Origin: Fistularia commersonii
Lineage: Eukaryota; Chordata; Actinopteri; Syngnathiformes; Fistulariidae
Direction: 5' to 3'
NCBI GenBank assembly: GCA_037954325.1
Contig: JBBMNZ010000001.1
Location: forward strand, 25,927,758 to 25,991,757
Length of the DNA: 64,000 nucleotides
Of the stretch, positions 11,844-23,896 are shown one piece after another (position 1 is the stretch's first letter; each line of letters starts with the position of its first letter). Both the position numbers and the translations under genes were made by a program. The notes below the pieces were generated by a model that was not told where the DNA came from, ran no database searches, and saw only the letters and a program-made list of their open reading frames with translations.

Positions 11844-13799
11844 GGCGCGAGACGAGGAAGACGGCTTCGCTTGCATCCTTTTTGTCCGTGTTGTTTTTGG
11901 TGTTGTCCCGACTTACGGCGAAAAGCGCGTTCCATCGAGGTCCTCAATCACAATCCCATTATTTGACACATTATCTCCAGTCCAGTGCAGATTTATTGTT
12001 GATTTTTAAGTTTTGTTTGATTATACAGTAAGTTAATACGGCGAGACAGGAACTGCTATAACATCATAAAGGAAGAACAATGAAAAACGTTAACAAAAGT
12101 GATTTTACGGTAGGAATAGTATCGAAAGGCAGGGATTCGGCTCTCCTTGTGCAATTTGTTGTTGTGGTTAGCATACTCCGCTGGAAACATTTGGCGAGCC
12201 TCATGTTTCCAGCCAATAATAATCACGACCACAATATAAGCAAAGGCAATTAAAAAAACGGGCCCTTTTGCCTGGGAGCTTTTTCTGGAGAGAGACTGAG
12301 GTAATGTCAGTCAACAAATGTCAGGATGCCAGTCGCAGAAGCACAAGCAGAGTCTCAGAACCGAATTCATAGCAAAGACAGAAAGGGAACTGAAGGAGTA
12401 GAAAGACGAAGGGGACAGAAAGGTCTTGTTCCCAGTGGGAGGGTGGCGGGGGGGGGGTCATATTTTAGGTCCCCGCTGAATTGAGTCCAGTGTCCTGAGT
12501 GCGAATGCAGCACTGCCGGGGTCAACACGTCTCCACTGTGACCCAAGGAGCGTGAAATCTGGACGAGGACACCCGCATCTCCCAAAGCCCCGCATTGTCC
12601 AAACACAGCGCTGGGTGGTTGGGGTTGGAGTCGGGGTTGGGATTGGGTGGAGGAGCTGGAGAAGAGATTTACGAGTTTTCAGATCTACAAATACTGCACA
12701 AAACAAACCAAAGAGATTGGCCGCCACGCTTGAATGTTGATTTCTTCTCTTAGATTTGCTCTTACATAAATCTTTGAGTGGAAAATAATAAAATTCCATG
12801 TGGAATTCATCAAGCGTAAGCCAGGCCTTTTCTTAGGTTGATTAATCATATTTCATAAATTGCATTCACATTCCTGGCGATGTGTAGTTATTTTAGGGGA
12901 AAACACCCGAATAAAGTCGTGTAAACATGCCATATGGAACCATTAGCCGGCCAGCGGTCTGACATCTTCGAGTAAACTCAGTCTAGAGATTTAAGAAGTG
13001 AAAAAATTGAAGGAAAATGCCATTGGAAGGCGTTGAGTCTCTGAAGTTGGCAGTGTCGCGTTCCCACCAGTCCCCTTTCCCTGTTTGCTAGCGTCGGATT
13101 CAACTTTAAATTGCCGAGCGGTGTTCAAATTCCCATTTTTTTTTCCCTTAAACTTCTCCCTTGTTAAAAAACAAAAGAACAATGAAATTAGATAATATTA
13201 TCCCCCAAAAAATCCCCTTTCCGAGTCAGAGAATCGGTGATGATTTGGCCTAAAGTAGAGGGGGTGTTGAGAAAACAATACCATTTAAGAACAGGAAATG
13301 ACCTTTGACCTCATCGCCTCATTTACCGAGCCGTCCGTCAGAAATAATTAAGATTCAAACGACATCACTCGATTCCTCCCGTTACGATGCGTTCACAAAT
13401 CAAGTCCTATTCTGATGAAAATTTTCTTTCCAGCTTCATTTTGGGGAAATAAGCCTGGCCGGGACGTTCGGTAAAAAGTCGGAATAGCTCTTTAAACCTT
13501 GATCTGTTTTCCAGATTGAGGAGAATCTGTTAGCCAGACGATTTTTCAACTTCATCTATTAAACCCGAGTCATGACTTTCTGACAGAAGCGTCTGATTTT
13601 CAAGTTTAGCCTTGGTACTGTAATGTATCAGCGGATGAAACATGATGGGCGGGCTGGAAAAAATCGCTCGAGTGGAGGAATTTGAATCAACCATTGAAAA
13701 GCAAATGCCTCCTCCGCGAGACATGAGAAATTTGTTTGTTTTCTCAAGGTGCCAAGAACAAGAACAAAAGATATTTCAGGCTGTGAAATGTCATTAGCC
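11844..13799. other. Non-coding stretch, no gene recognised
   Basis: Single-copy looking AT-rich DNA with a few T or A runs. Short frames occur on both strands without domains. Nothing repetitive was recognised. Confidence 0.4.
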
Positions 13800-14766
13800 C
13801 CCCCGGTTCGATTCTAGCTATCATGGAATTTGCATGTTCTCCCCGTTTCTGCATGAGTTTCCTGCACCAGGTCAGTTGGAGTTCCTAAATTTGGACGTAT
13901 GTCTGCATATGTAGCCCTGCGATTGCCTGGCGACCGGTCCAGGGTGTTTGCAGTGTGAGCTGTATAGATAATAAATGAATGAGGACAACCATAACCACCT
14001 TAGGCACTAGCTAGCTAGCTAGTTAGCCAATTCTTAGCTCGCTAGCTAGTTGAATTGGCTATGACTGCACTGCTGTATAGATAATAACTGAATGAGGACA
14101 ACCGTTACCAGCTTACTTGCTCGCGAGCTAGCTAGCCAGTTAGCCAATTCTTAGCTTGCTAGCTAGTCGAATTGGCTGTGACCGCACTGCGCTGAGGTCC
14201 AGGGTGTTTGCAGTGTGAGCTGTACAGATAATAAGAGAATGAGGACAACCCTTTCCAGCTTACTTGCTCGCTAGCTAGCTAGCTAGCTAGTTGGCTGGTT
14301 AGCCAATTCTTAGCTAGCTAGCCAGTCAAATTGGCTGTGACCGCACTGTGCTGAGGTCCAGGGTGTTTACAGTGTGAGCGGTATAGATAATAAATGAATG
14401 AGCACAACCGTTACCAGCTTACTTGCTTGCTAGCTAGCTAGCTAGTTAGCCAATTCTTAGCTCGCTAGCTAGTTGAATTTGCTATGACTGCACTGCGGTA
14501 TAGATAATAAATGAATGAGGACAACCGTTACTAGCTTACTTGCTCGCTAGCTAGCTAGCTATTTAGCCAATTCTTAGCTAGCTAGCTAGTCAAATTGGCT
14601 GTGACCGCACTGTGCTGAGGTCCAGGGTGTTTGCAGTGTGAGCGGTATAGATAATAAATGAATGAGGACAACCGTAACCAGCTTAGTTGCTAACTAACTA
14701 GCTAGCTAGTTAGCCAATCCTTAGCTCGCTAGCTCGTCAAATTGGCTGTGACCGCACTGCGCTGAG
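13800..14766 (+). repeat. Minisatellite grown from a LINE tail, six units with CTAG-rich hairpins
   Basis: The array opens with retroposon sequence (CATGTTCTCCCCG, then CTGGCGACCGGTCCAGGGTG) and the tail GTATAGATAATAAATGAATGA. That tail then recurs at about 13,965, 14,076, 14,223, 14,384, 14,505 and 14,648, giving spacings near 111, 147, 161, 121 and 143 bp. Short units lack the GCTGAGGTCCAGGGTGTTT block. Each unit carries (GCTA)n runs and the inverted pair AGCCAATTC / GAATTGGCT (or a one-base variant), able to fold into a stem. Confidence 0.9.
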
Positions 14767-16156
14767 ATCAACTGTTCATGAAACACATATTTTTTTACAG
14801 GATGATATATATTACATACATTACATTTGTTTTAGCCTTTTTTTTTTCACATTTTCCTGCCTTCATTGTGAAAAACCATGTACAGTGTGGCCAGGGAAGG
14901 CATCTTAAAATGATTAAGGAAGCATCCTTCATTTCAATATATTGCATTATATATTGCATCTCCATGCATTATTCTTTTCTCGCTGCATTCGGTTTTATAA
15001 ATCACTTTGTGTTGTGCCATCCGTCACGTCCTCTGTCTTTTTCCGACCACATCACACGAGTCGACCGCAGCTCACAAATCATCCCGGCTACTCGGGACCC
15101 TCTTGAAGTCTCAAAGAGGAACTTTGGTCTTTGTGCAAGCATGGAAATCCACGATTTTGACCCTGAGCCTCGAGAGATGTTCTCCATTTGTGGTTTGACA
15201 TTTAAAGATCTGCCAGCATTTCTACACGCACAGCGGCGCAGTAGACTTTGAAATCGATGACGTATGGAAAGTCCTCCGAACCGCCGAACAGGTAGACAAA
15301 CATACTTGCTGTTTATTCTATCTCGGATCTACATACGGCAGAAATGATTTTACGACGATGAATTCGTAAACAATCATTTTAGTTGACTTTTCACAAAACA
15401 AGTGGCTCGACAAACAGTGGACACTGGCATGTAAAAATAAATTTGTATTCAAGGCATCCCTTAGAAAGACTTTGGGCAGAAAATGTTACACATGTGTTTT
15501 GAACCAGAAATATTTGACCCAAAATACCTTTCTATCAGCGGCGCAGAATAAGCAGTCAAACTAAATGTCAGCCCACACCCACTGCAACCACAGGGATAAC
15601 AAGATAAAGAATGAATTATAAAGAGAGCTTTTCTATTGTTCTAATCGCACTTAATACTATGTTATAGTGAGTAATAGTACGTAATATTACTTGGGACATG
15701 CATGGGCACACGCTGCATTTATGGTTGAATACTGGAGAGCAAGTTTGAGGACCCCAAAGTACGACAAAGTAAGATGTTTTCTTTGTTATATCTTCTTATT
15801 GTCTTGTTCAAACATCCACCAGGGGCATTTTTGGCCGATCCGGCCGATATGGGACGCGGTGAACGGCCCTCTGTTCAACGTGGACCAAGAAGGAGCGGAG
15901 GTACGTTGGGTTCATTGCCTGATGTGACGGCAGCATTTCCAGGATGTGTCCGTCTTGTAATCTGATCCCATCCGATCTTTTCCGGTTTCACAAAACACGC
16001 GTTAATTATCAGTTTGGTCTTTTGCCGACGATGGCTTTCAACATACAGGCAGCTACATCGTCGGTGGAGATGCTTAATATATGTTGGAAAGCTTGATTTC
16101 ACGCCACCTGCAAAGATGCTGCTTCTGACCTCTGACCTTTGTTGAGAAAGCGATAG
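14767..16156. other. Non-coding stretch, no gene recognised
   Basis: A 157-codon frame spans 14,778-15,251. Its first half is AT-rich with long aromatic runs, and its second half is overlapped by open frames on the other strand. No domain was recognised, so it is not called. Nothing else stands out. Confidence 0.4.
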
Positions 16157-16400
16157 GATTCAAAGATTCAAGACTTTTATTGTCATTACACAGAGTGCAA
16201 CGGAGATCGCAGCTCCCTGGTTCTGTGGAATCAAAAAACAGACAAAAACAACCTTAAAAAGCACAACAATGCAATGCAAGGAGACCAAAAATATTTTAAA
16301 AAATATATATGACAACTAGAAGAATAAATAGATAAATATGTTGAAAGAAAATAAATAAATAAAATAAAAAGGGGTTTATTGCAGTTGAGGTTCAAGTGTT
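16157..16400 (-). mobile_element. LINE 3' tail, family A
   Basis: The minus strand reads TTGCACTCTGTGTAATGACAATAAAAGTCTTGAATCTTTG. The last 40 bp match the end of the plus-strand copy at 36,838-37,333, where LINE ORF2 sequence precedes them. A 5'-truncated copy next to a family B copy in the same orientation. Confidence 0.7.
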
Positions 16401-16477
16401 CAGGGTTGTGCCGAGTTTAGCACGATGAAAACTTCTTTTTCAATCTCTTTGTTTTTGCCTTCTTGATGGCAACAGAT

Positions 16478-16880
16478 AAGAAAAGATAAGATAAGATAAG
16501 ATAAGATAAACTTTATTGATTCCCATAGGGGAAATTCTTTTGTCACAGCAGCATAACAGTTATAGTGTCTGAATATAAATATGAATAGAGAGACAGTTGG
16601 AAGACAATTAGAAAATAGCAAAAGACATAAATAGACATAAGAGAGAACAGCAATAGGAACATCAAGGATAAGATTGGACAACAGAATAGGAAGAAAAAAA
16701 AGACAAGAAAAAGAAAAAAAAATGACGAGTGACGATCGCAACGACCAAAAATAAAATAAATAAACAAAAATAAGCGGGATGCGAATGGGCCGAGACCAAC
16801 AAGGATAAAATAGACGACAGGACGTGACACAAAACTGCTGTTATACAGTTGGAGTAGAAGGCGGCCGGTTGGGTGAAGCG
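16478..16880 (-). mobile_element. LINE 3' end, family B, second copy
   Basis: On the minus strand the sequence holds GTTGGTCTCGGCCCATTCGC, then AACTGTTATGCTGCTGTGAC, TTTCCCCTATGGG and AATAAAGTTTATCTTATCTT. It pairs block by block with 2540-2890 and, over the tail, with 22,751-22,795 and 58,051-58,180. Upstream (about 16,880-16,840) the minus strand translates to LQLYNSS, like the end of a LINE ORF2. The long minus-strand frame at 16,543-17,265 runs through this repeat and is not a host gene. Confidence 0.75.
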
Positions 16881-17629
16881 ATAAGGCCGGCGTCGAGGTC
16901 GAACCCACGCTTTTACCGCATAGTCGGCTCGAATCGTTGAACACCGGCGGCCGGATCGAAACATCTGGGAACGGAAAGGGTCGACCAAAACGGTCCGGAC
17001 GGGAGCGGACGACAATGGTGCTGCTGTGTGAGCGGACGAAAAAGGTGTGGGTGGGATGGGTGTTTGGCGGGGAGGACCGGGAGGACGGAGAAGCAGGGTT
17101 GGAGGTCAGGAGGAGCCTATGGATATGCAGATTTCCTCTTTGAATTCCCTTGGCAGACTCTGCTTTGATGGTAAGTGGAAAAAAAAAAAGGGATTTCATA
17201 CAGACTAACGTTCCCCGGCGCCCCTCCCCTTCCACAACTCTCACCTCCCGCCTGTTATCCCTCACTGCTTCTTTCTTCTCACTCCTTCACTCTCCGTCAC
17301 TCTTCAACTGACAAAACAGACCCTCGGGCGTGAGGAACCTCCGTCCGACCCGTTCAGTTCTTTTTTGCTCTTTACCGCTTTTGCCGTCTTCCGCTATATT
17401 TGCTTCCGTCCCGCTCGGTTGTGTTCGCTCGACGCGTAGGCGTCGGAGGGTAAGCTTCGTAGGAGGAGCCGCCGCCAACGAGAAACAAGTCGAGTGATTT
17501 AAATTAGGGTTCAATAGACAAACAGGTACAGGTTTTGCATCTTGTATTGCTGAGAAGGATATGCGTTTAAAAAAAAAAAAAACATGTTATATGTGAGATT
17601 TTTCTCATGCTGTGATGTTTTATGGCTGG
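16881..17629. other. Non-coding stretch, no gene recognised
   Basis: Balanced-composition sequence around 17,090-17,170 (CTATGGATATGCAGATTTCC) looks like unique DNA and could be a conserved non-coding block, but that cannot be judged without comparison. No coding signal. Confidence 0.35.
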
Positions 17630-18277
17630 GGTGTCGAACTCATTTTCACCGAGGGCCACGTCAGCATAATGGTTGCCCTCAAAGGGCCACATGGGACGCA
17701 TGTAACTAAATGTAACCAAATGCAAATGTGATGACTCCTTCATGTTAAATAACAAAATGTTAAATGTGCATTTGCATAGATGTAAAAAAAAAAACCGATG
17801 TTTACTAGTGCCTCTGTTACAACATAATAATAATTTATAATAATAATCATTATTATTATAATCATAATAATCTATCCTCTATTAATCCCCTGAGGGGAAA
17901 TAAATATTTTTAAATTTATATTGTCAGGTTAAGAAACCCACATTACTCCTTTAATCAGTGATCAAATTATACAAGTGAATAAAGAAAAATATCATTCAAA
18001 ACTAGTTATGACATTAGCTTTGTTCATAACCATCAACTTTTTTTCTTCCCGCACATCTGGGGATCATTTATATTTCCCAATTCCACTTGTTGATGTGGAT
18101 ACACTGGGATCTAACGGCGGGACGCCGTCTCTTTGCGGGTAACACGATCGGCATGAATTTTGGGAAATGTAGTTTATGGTCAATGCGAGTGTTTGACTTA
18201 TTTATTTTAAGACAATCAGACCTTTTAAAAGGTTCTTGCGGGTCACATTTGGCTCGCGGGCCTTGAGTTTGACACGT
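17630..18277. mobile_element. Non-autonomous DNA element 'H' copy 2
   Basis: Begins GTGTCGAACTCATTTTCACC and ends CCTTGAGTTTGACACGTG, so the ends form a 12-bp inverted repeat with one mismatch. Interior blocks match 10,869-11,843 in the same order, but the pogo MITE is absent. An AT-rich block (about 17,824-17,990, ATAAT repeats) is special to this copy. No coding capacity. Confidence 0.75.
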
Positions 18278-21200
18278 GTTTCACAGTATCATATCAGTCC
18301 TAAAAGGAAACGTCTGGCTATTGATGCTGAAAAGTTAGCGTTGTTTGGATCGTCTTTGAACGGCCTGCTAAACGCAAGGGGCTAATCACGTTACTCAGGA
18401 AGCCACAGGTGATGCTTCGTCTGCGGACGACATTTTCCGAATGGAAGACACTCTGACGGTGGCACAGTATTATTAAAAAACAAAATCAGCTGCATCCAGA
18501 TTGAAATAGCTCTACTTTACAAGTGTTATTCCAGTTGTAAGTGACTGAATCGCTAGCTAAACAGGAAGAGGGTCAAACTAATGTGCTGTTGCTTGACAAA
18601 TGCCTTGCACCCAAAAATTCTTGACAGAATTGTAGCGAAAACCGCAGATCACTTGCAAATGTTTGAGAGGAACCGATACTGTGCTAATCGCTTTCGAATC
18701 ACAGTTGTTTTCCAGCTGTTCACCCAGTGCCGCGGTGACTTTGTCTTTGAAAGGACCGATATTATGGGAGGAAGGAGGGCCTGAAGGGCTGATGAGGGGC
18801 AGCGCCATTACGGCAAGGTGGTGAGAGGCTGTCATAGGGGAGACATTCATATGAAAAATCTTGAGGGCTAGAAAAAATGTCAATACGCCCCTGAAGCTAA
18901 CCTCCGCAATAATTCACATTAGGCTGCGAGGGTTCGAGATACTCTGTTGGCACCAAAGGTCCACAAATCAAAAAATTAAAATGCCACCCATATGTTTCAG
19001 ATTACGCTGAGACTTTTCTCCATTACAGTTTGCTTCCAACAAACCGCAGATTGTTTTAGGGTGTTTTCCTATACAGGCCTTTTAAAAAAGAATCCCCCCC
19101 CCCCCAAAAAAAAAAAGAAGCCCCGTCGAAGTGGACCGAACAGTGGCCAACGGAAAAGCCACTAGAGACGTGTGCTCATTACCGAGACGACCCAGTTCTG
19201 ACTCCGGTCCACTTCAGCTTTGACTGACTCTGGATCGGACAAAGCTCGCCCTCAAATGCTTTATGTTCACGAGAGGCGGATCGAGCGTTTTGTGGACTTG
19301 AAGCCGCGCAGAGGTTTTTGGGTTCACTCGGAGTGAAGTCACCCTTGAATGCAGATGCCTTTGTTTACCAGCCGCAGTCAACAGTATGTAGGCGCTGCAA
19401 ACAAACCTGCCAGAAACCAAGGGTGGTACGGAGGTAGAGAGCAGCATGGAAGTTATTAAAAATCATTCCCTTGTTCCAGATTTATATCTTTGACTTCTTT
19501 GTCTTCTCCAAACTCGGTTGGGTATAAACAATTTTCAGCAAAATTTTCCAGCATCACTTCCACGGTATCTGATGAAGCCGGTACAAGAGCTGCCAAAAAA
19601 AAAAAAAAAAGGCAGACCTCAGCAGCGAGCCGCCGGAGACGGGTCGGACACGCGTGTCCACCAGGGCGTGGACGCAATTCACCATTTGTTCCAAACAACA
19701 GGAGAAGGACCATTAAGGAAATTGTAAGGAGAAGGGCCAAGCGCTTAAAGAAATACCTACGAAGTGATTGGTTGACCTTTGGGTGTCGGTCGCTCCTTGT
19801 CAGGGGCCACTTCAATCAATCATATCCTTGACGCCCGAAGGGGAATGAATAGAAAAGTCCTTTTCGTGAAACAAATCCTTCTGTTTGCCGAAGACAAACC
19901 GTCAGCCCCGATACAATGGCGGCGGCAGCTTCCGCGTCATCGGACGGCCGTAAACCAGAGAGCCGCGGCCGCCGGCTGTCCCCGGATAACTTTCTCTGGA
20001 TTCTCACATGACATTGCGAATCCAGCTGCCTCACAAAATTTGATCAGAGACGGAGCCAGTAAACACCCATGACTACCGAGGAAAAGGAAACCCGCGTCTC
20101 ATAGCGGATTCGGTCGCCGGTGAGGACGAGCCAAACGCGAGCTCGGAGCCGTTCGCTTCTTATCGCTCTGCAGAGAAATGTTTTCTAAGTCCTCGCTTTC
20201 ATATACTGTACGTGGATTTCCCGTGTTTGACTTGGCACGTGGAGTCGCTCTCCATGAAGCGGATGGTTGAACACACAAAGTGACAGATTTTGACACCAGA
20301 AATGTCCGTTTCCTACCGACGGTCCACGGCGGTTACATCTAACCGCAGTAAAATCACAGCTCCCTTTTAACTTGTTTAGCCAACTTAAAGGTCCTCCTGA
20401 GGAAATGTCACTTTCGCCGGTGCATTGAAATGTCACGAACGATTTAAAAGTATAAGCTCTTGGTCTTGCGCTCGAGAGACCCGTCGATTTAACCGCCGAC
20501 AACGGACGTAATCCCGAACCGCCGGTTGTTTTAAGAGGACAGCAACCCTTTGCTCATCGCTTTCCTTTTTCACTGCAGACCTTCGTTTCTGTTTAGAGAA
20601 CAGAGAAACGAACGTGCACAGAAAGAAAAAAAAAAAGGGGGAAAAAGTGGAGTAAACGTTTGGTCTGGAGGTGGTCTGGAAAATGCAGCGTAGGCATATT
20701 GAAATACAGATAAAAGAAAAAGGAGAGTGAATAGTCGGCCAGGCAGAATGGTGGGCTAATTAAATCTTTATACCGGCTTTCTAAGACGAAGCTAATCTGC
20801 AGGGTGGGAGCCGGCCTGCCCGGCTTTTTTCAAAAACTTTTCTTTCCTCGTTTCTATTTCTCAGCCCACGTTGGAATTTTCTTTGCCCGTGGTGATTTTT
20901 TTTTTTTTTTTTCATTGTGTTTGACAGAAGATGGAGAGCGAGGTGGACAATGCCAAGCCTCATTACTGGAACGAGGTAAGAATTAAGATGTCGAGAGAGA
21001 GAGAGAAAGGAGAAGAAAAAAAACAAAAATCACACAGCAAGGACAGGGGATTTAGACAGGGGCGAGTGAAATGCTAGACCTGCAGAGTTTTATCTTACGG
21101 TTGAATGTGCTGGAATACAGTGGGTGGCATGGGTGGGGCCAGGCATTATATAATATAGAAAAAGGAAGTGCGCTTTAAAAGAAGCAGGTAGAGGCAAGTC

Positions 21201-22750
21201 TCGACGAAGGAGGGCTAACGCGCCGAGGCCGCACTTTTGTCTCGGTCACGAAGCGAAGGGAAGAAGGGAGGAGGAGGGGAGGCAATGATTTGGGATCAGA
21301 TGTTTCCTCCTGATAACAAGCAGCTGTGATGATCACTTCCAGACTCGGAGCGGGGCTGTTTCGGGAGCGAGGCCACAGGTTGACGTTCACATGCCGCGAC
21401 CTCTGCCTCCAGCGTCTCCACGTTCCCCCCCCCCCCCGTCCCTCCCTCCACCCTTTTTATTCTCCTCTCCAGCGGGCCTTTCTGACTCCGCAAGTCAGGA
21501 GACGGTGAGGCCCAAATGCTATTTGCTAAATTAGATAATGGAGATTGTAATGGTACTTTGGTTGGTAAACAATGCTGTGGTGTTTTGGGCGGCTGGCACA
21601 GGAGTTGTTTTTCAGACAATTTGACAATGACGACACTTTCTTTTCTTCTGTCCGTCCATCCGTCTACGACGTCCAAGGCGTTTAATTCATTTCTTTCATC
21701 GAGACGCCCTAAAAGTAATTACCGTCCGACTTTTTTCCCCTCAGCTTGAATTAAAAACCCGTCACCGCCCTTTGTTTTTGGGTCACCTACTTCTGTAGGG
21801 ACCACGGCAGGTGACCGAAGTGGTTGAAAAAAAAACAACAGCTACGATGCCTGCTAATCTAAATCTAAAAAAAAAAAAAAAGAAGTTCCTCATGATCATC
21901 TATAATCTAGAAGTCTGCAAAAGAAAACTCTAGATTCCTCCGTCCTGCTGATCTGCTGTCATCCGAGTCTCCAAAAAAGCAGATGTCGTTTTTCAAAATG
22001 TTCTTTAACACGTCTATCACACGAAAAGATTCTCCCAAACACTCACGCACAGACGTTTAGCGACAGCGAACGGATTTAAAGTTGTCGTTTTGCATATCAT
22101 TTATGCCACTAGAGGACTCTGTTTAAATGAAAGACCGGTTTAATGAGTCATGAAGGAGGATCTTCTGAGTTGCTCACTTATTTTGTTAGACGTCCACGTT
22201 TGCTGACGGGACTGGGTTTTGTCATGGTTATGTTATGCGTTATAGGGTTCGGGTCCGATGAAAGGGTCGCACGTCACCGCGCTAACATAAACGTGGCGAT
22301 TTCGGTGCCGATTTTATCACACCGCCGTCGACGTAAGCGAACGCAGTCATTGTAAACGTCTTGGTAGAGATGCGATGGCCTCGTGGTCAACATCATAAGT
22401 TACTTATCAGTCGGGTTGCTGATGGGATCACTTTGTGATCATTGTGACGCTGGAACTTATCAGTTATGCTGCTGTAAACTCGAAACATATAAAAAACAAA
22501 TATTATACCAGCAAATGATTGCTCTGTTATTGGAGAGTAGATGCAGCATTAACTTGTAAAGATAAAGACGGAGGGTTTCGACGTCGCTGAATAGAATACC
22601 GTGCATTTTCGAAAACGTATTTTTTGGATTTTTCTGTGAATTTACACAAAACCAACTGATCACGCGGTTTAACCCCATTCACTCGGCATATAATTCTGAA
22701 TTTCTGCGAACAGTCCTGTAACAAATCAGCCCGTCGCTATAGCATTTCAG
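18278..22750. other. Long non-coding stretch
   Basis: No gene or known repeat was recognised apart from homopolymers (A run 19,594-19,609, T run 20,897-20,912, C run 21,426-21,438) and the possible small exon listed at 20,928. Frames at 19,490-19,831 encode a basic Arg/Lys-rich peptide, but an equally long frame on the opposite strand covers the same place, so neither is called. The block 20,690-20,990 looks like unique sequence. Confidence 0.4.
20928..20975 (+). CDS. Possible 48-bp internal exon, unidentified
   Basis: A T-rich tract of about 16 bases followed by CATTGTGTTTGACAG makes a good 3' splice site, and 48 bases later GAG|GTAAGA makes a good 5' splice site. The enclosed 48 bases are a multiple of three and open in the frame reading KMESEVDNAKPHYWNE. 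I do not recognise the peptide. Chance pairing of two splice-like signals is quite possible; no partner exons were found nearby. Reported as a lead only. Confidence 0.25.
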
Positions 22751-22800
22751 ATAAGATCGACTTCATTGATCGCCATAGGGGAAATTCCTTAATTCGTGTT
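22751..22800 (-). mobile_element. LINE 3' tail fragment, family B
   Basis: The minus strand reads GGAATTTCCCCTATGGCGATC, then AATGAAGTCGATCTTAT, a worn match to the family B tails at 2.8, 16.5 and 58.1 kb. Only the tail survives. Confidence 0.55.
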
Positions 22801-23863
22801 AAGCAATACACACTGAAACAGTCAAAAGAAGAATTTAGGTCAAACTATGTACAAATATTTATGATTGGACTCGTGGCAGATTTCCTTTTGCATTGTTCAT
22901 GGGTCAAACATGCAGTTTCATGTATAGACGTTCTCTTCCTTGTTTGCACGGTACATACAGATAAGTGTAATATGCGTGTCGATTATGTTTGGATTTATAT
23001 ATTGAGCTGTAAACTAAGTTCCTTCTGATGTTCATTCATATCCTATGTAGCAGGTTGCTGCAGCCCTTCTCCAGGCCCCCATCCTAATGTTTTTCACTAT
23101 TTTGAATCTGAATCAGTCTCTATTAGTATTTCAAAAGCACAACTTAATAAATGTATGTGCAAATATAGCGCACAGAGATAGCATAACTACGAGGACCGTT
23201 GTCTTAGACGGGTTATCACGCAATTTACCCAATAAAACTTTCATTCAGTAGTTAACACCCTGAATATAAAAACATTAGTCATCCAGTCATGGCGAATTCT
23301 TGTCCAAATCGTCTTGTCGTGACAACCGGAAATTCAAGTCCGGTTGCCACGACGAGAAGATTCGGACAAGAATTGCGTTTTCACGATCGTACTGTCCGAC
23401 TAACTCGGAATACGACAGCTGTTTTGTCCATCGTGTACCCCTCCCTTCCCCTCACCCAACATTTTTGAATAAGATTTTTTTTTTTTTTCCCCAGTTCCAA
23501 CCGTGTCTGGCGGCATTCCTTAAGATTACAATGAGATTTATTACTCGATGCTGTCCCGTGAAGTTAAAAAACAAAGCAGGGAGGGAGGGAGGGTAGCGCT
23601 CACATATGACCGGGTAATAAAAAGAGTAAAAGGAGAATACCCGAGACAGGTACAGAGTAAGAGAATGCATGGAGTGGTAAGAGTTAAGTCCATTTCCTGA
23701 GTATAAATTAAAAGCGTCTTGTAATCACATTGCAGGAATGCAGTCGGTGTACACTGTTAAACACTCCCTAAGCCCTGGCTCCACTTCACTCTCTCAGCGC
23801 TGCACACAAAGGGCCCTTTGTTCCCTCCACTCTTGAAAAGCAATGCTCAGTCACTCCCTCCTC

Positions 23864-23896
<33 letters not shown>

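Noticed and set aside
13900..14766. CRISPR-like regular repeats (also 56,168-56,826)
   Set aside because: Units are tandem without unique spacers, and the genome is vertebrate; these are minisatellites.
16850..16960. Possible tRNA gene on the minus strand (GGGTTCGACCTC resembles a B box)
   Set aside because: No cloverleaf arms could be formed around it and no A box at the right distance.
16543..17265. 240-codon frame on the minus strand
   Set aside because: It runs through a LINE 3' end and T-rich DNA; the peptide is Phe/Leu/Ser rich with no domain.
19456..19831. Overlapping frames of 119 (minus) and 113 (plus) codons, the latter Arg-rich
   Set aside because: Mutually exclusive, no domain; basic residues come partly from an A run.
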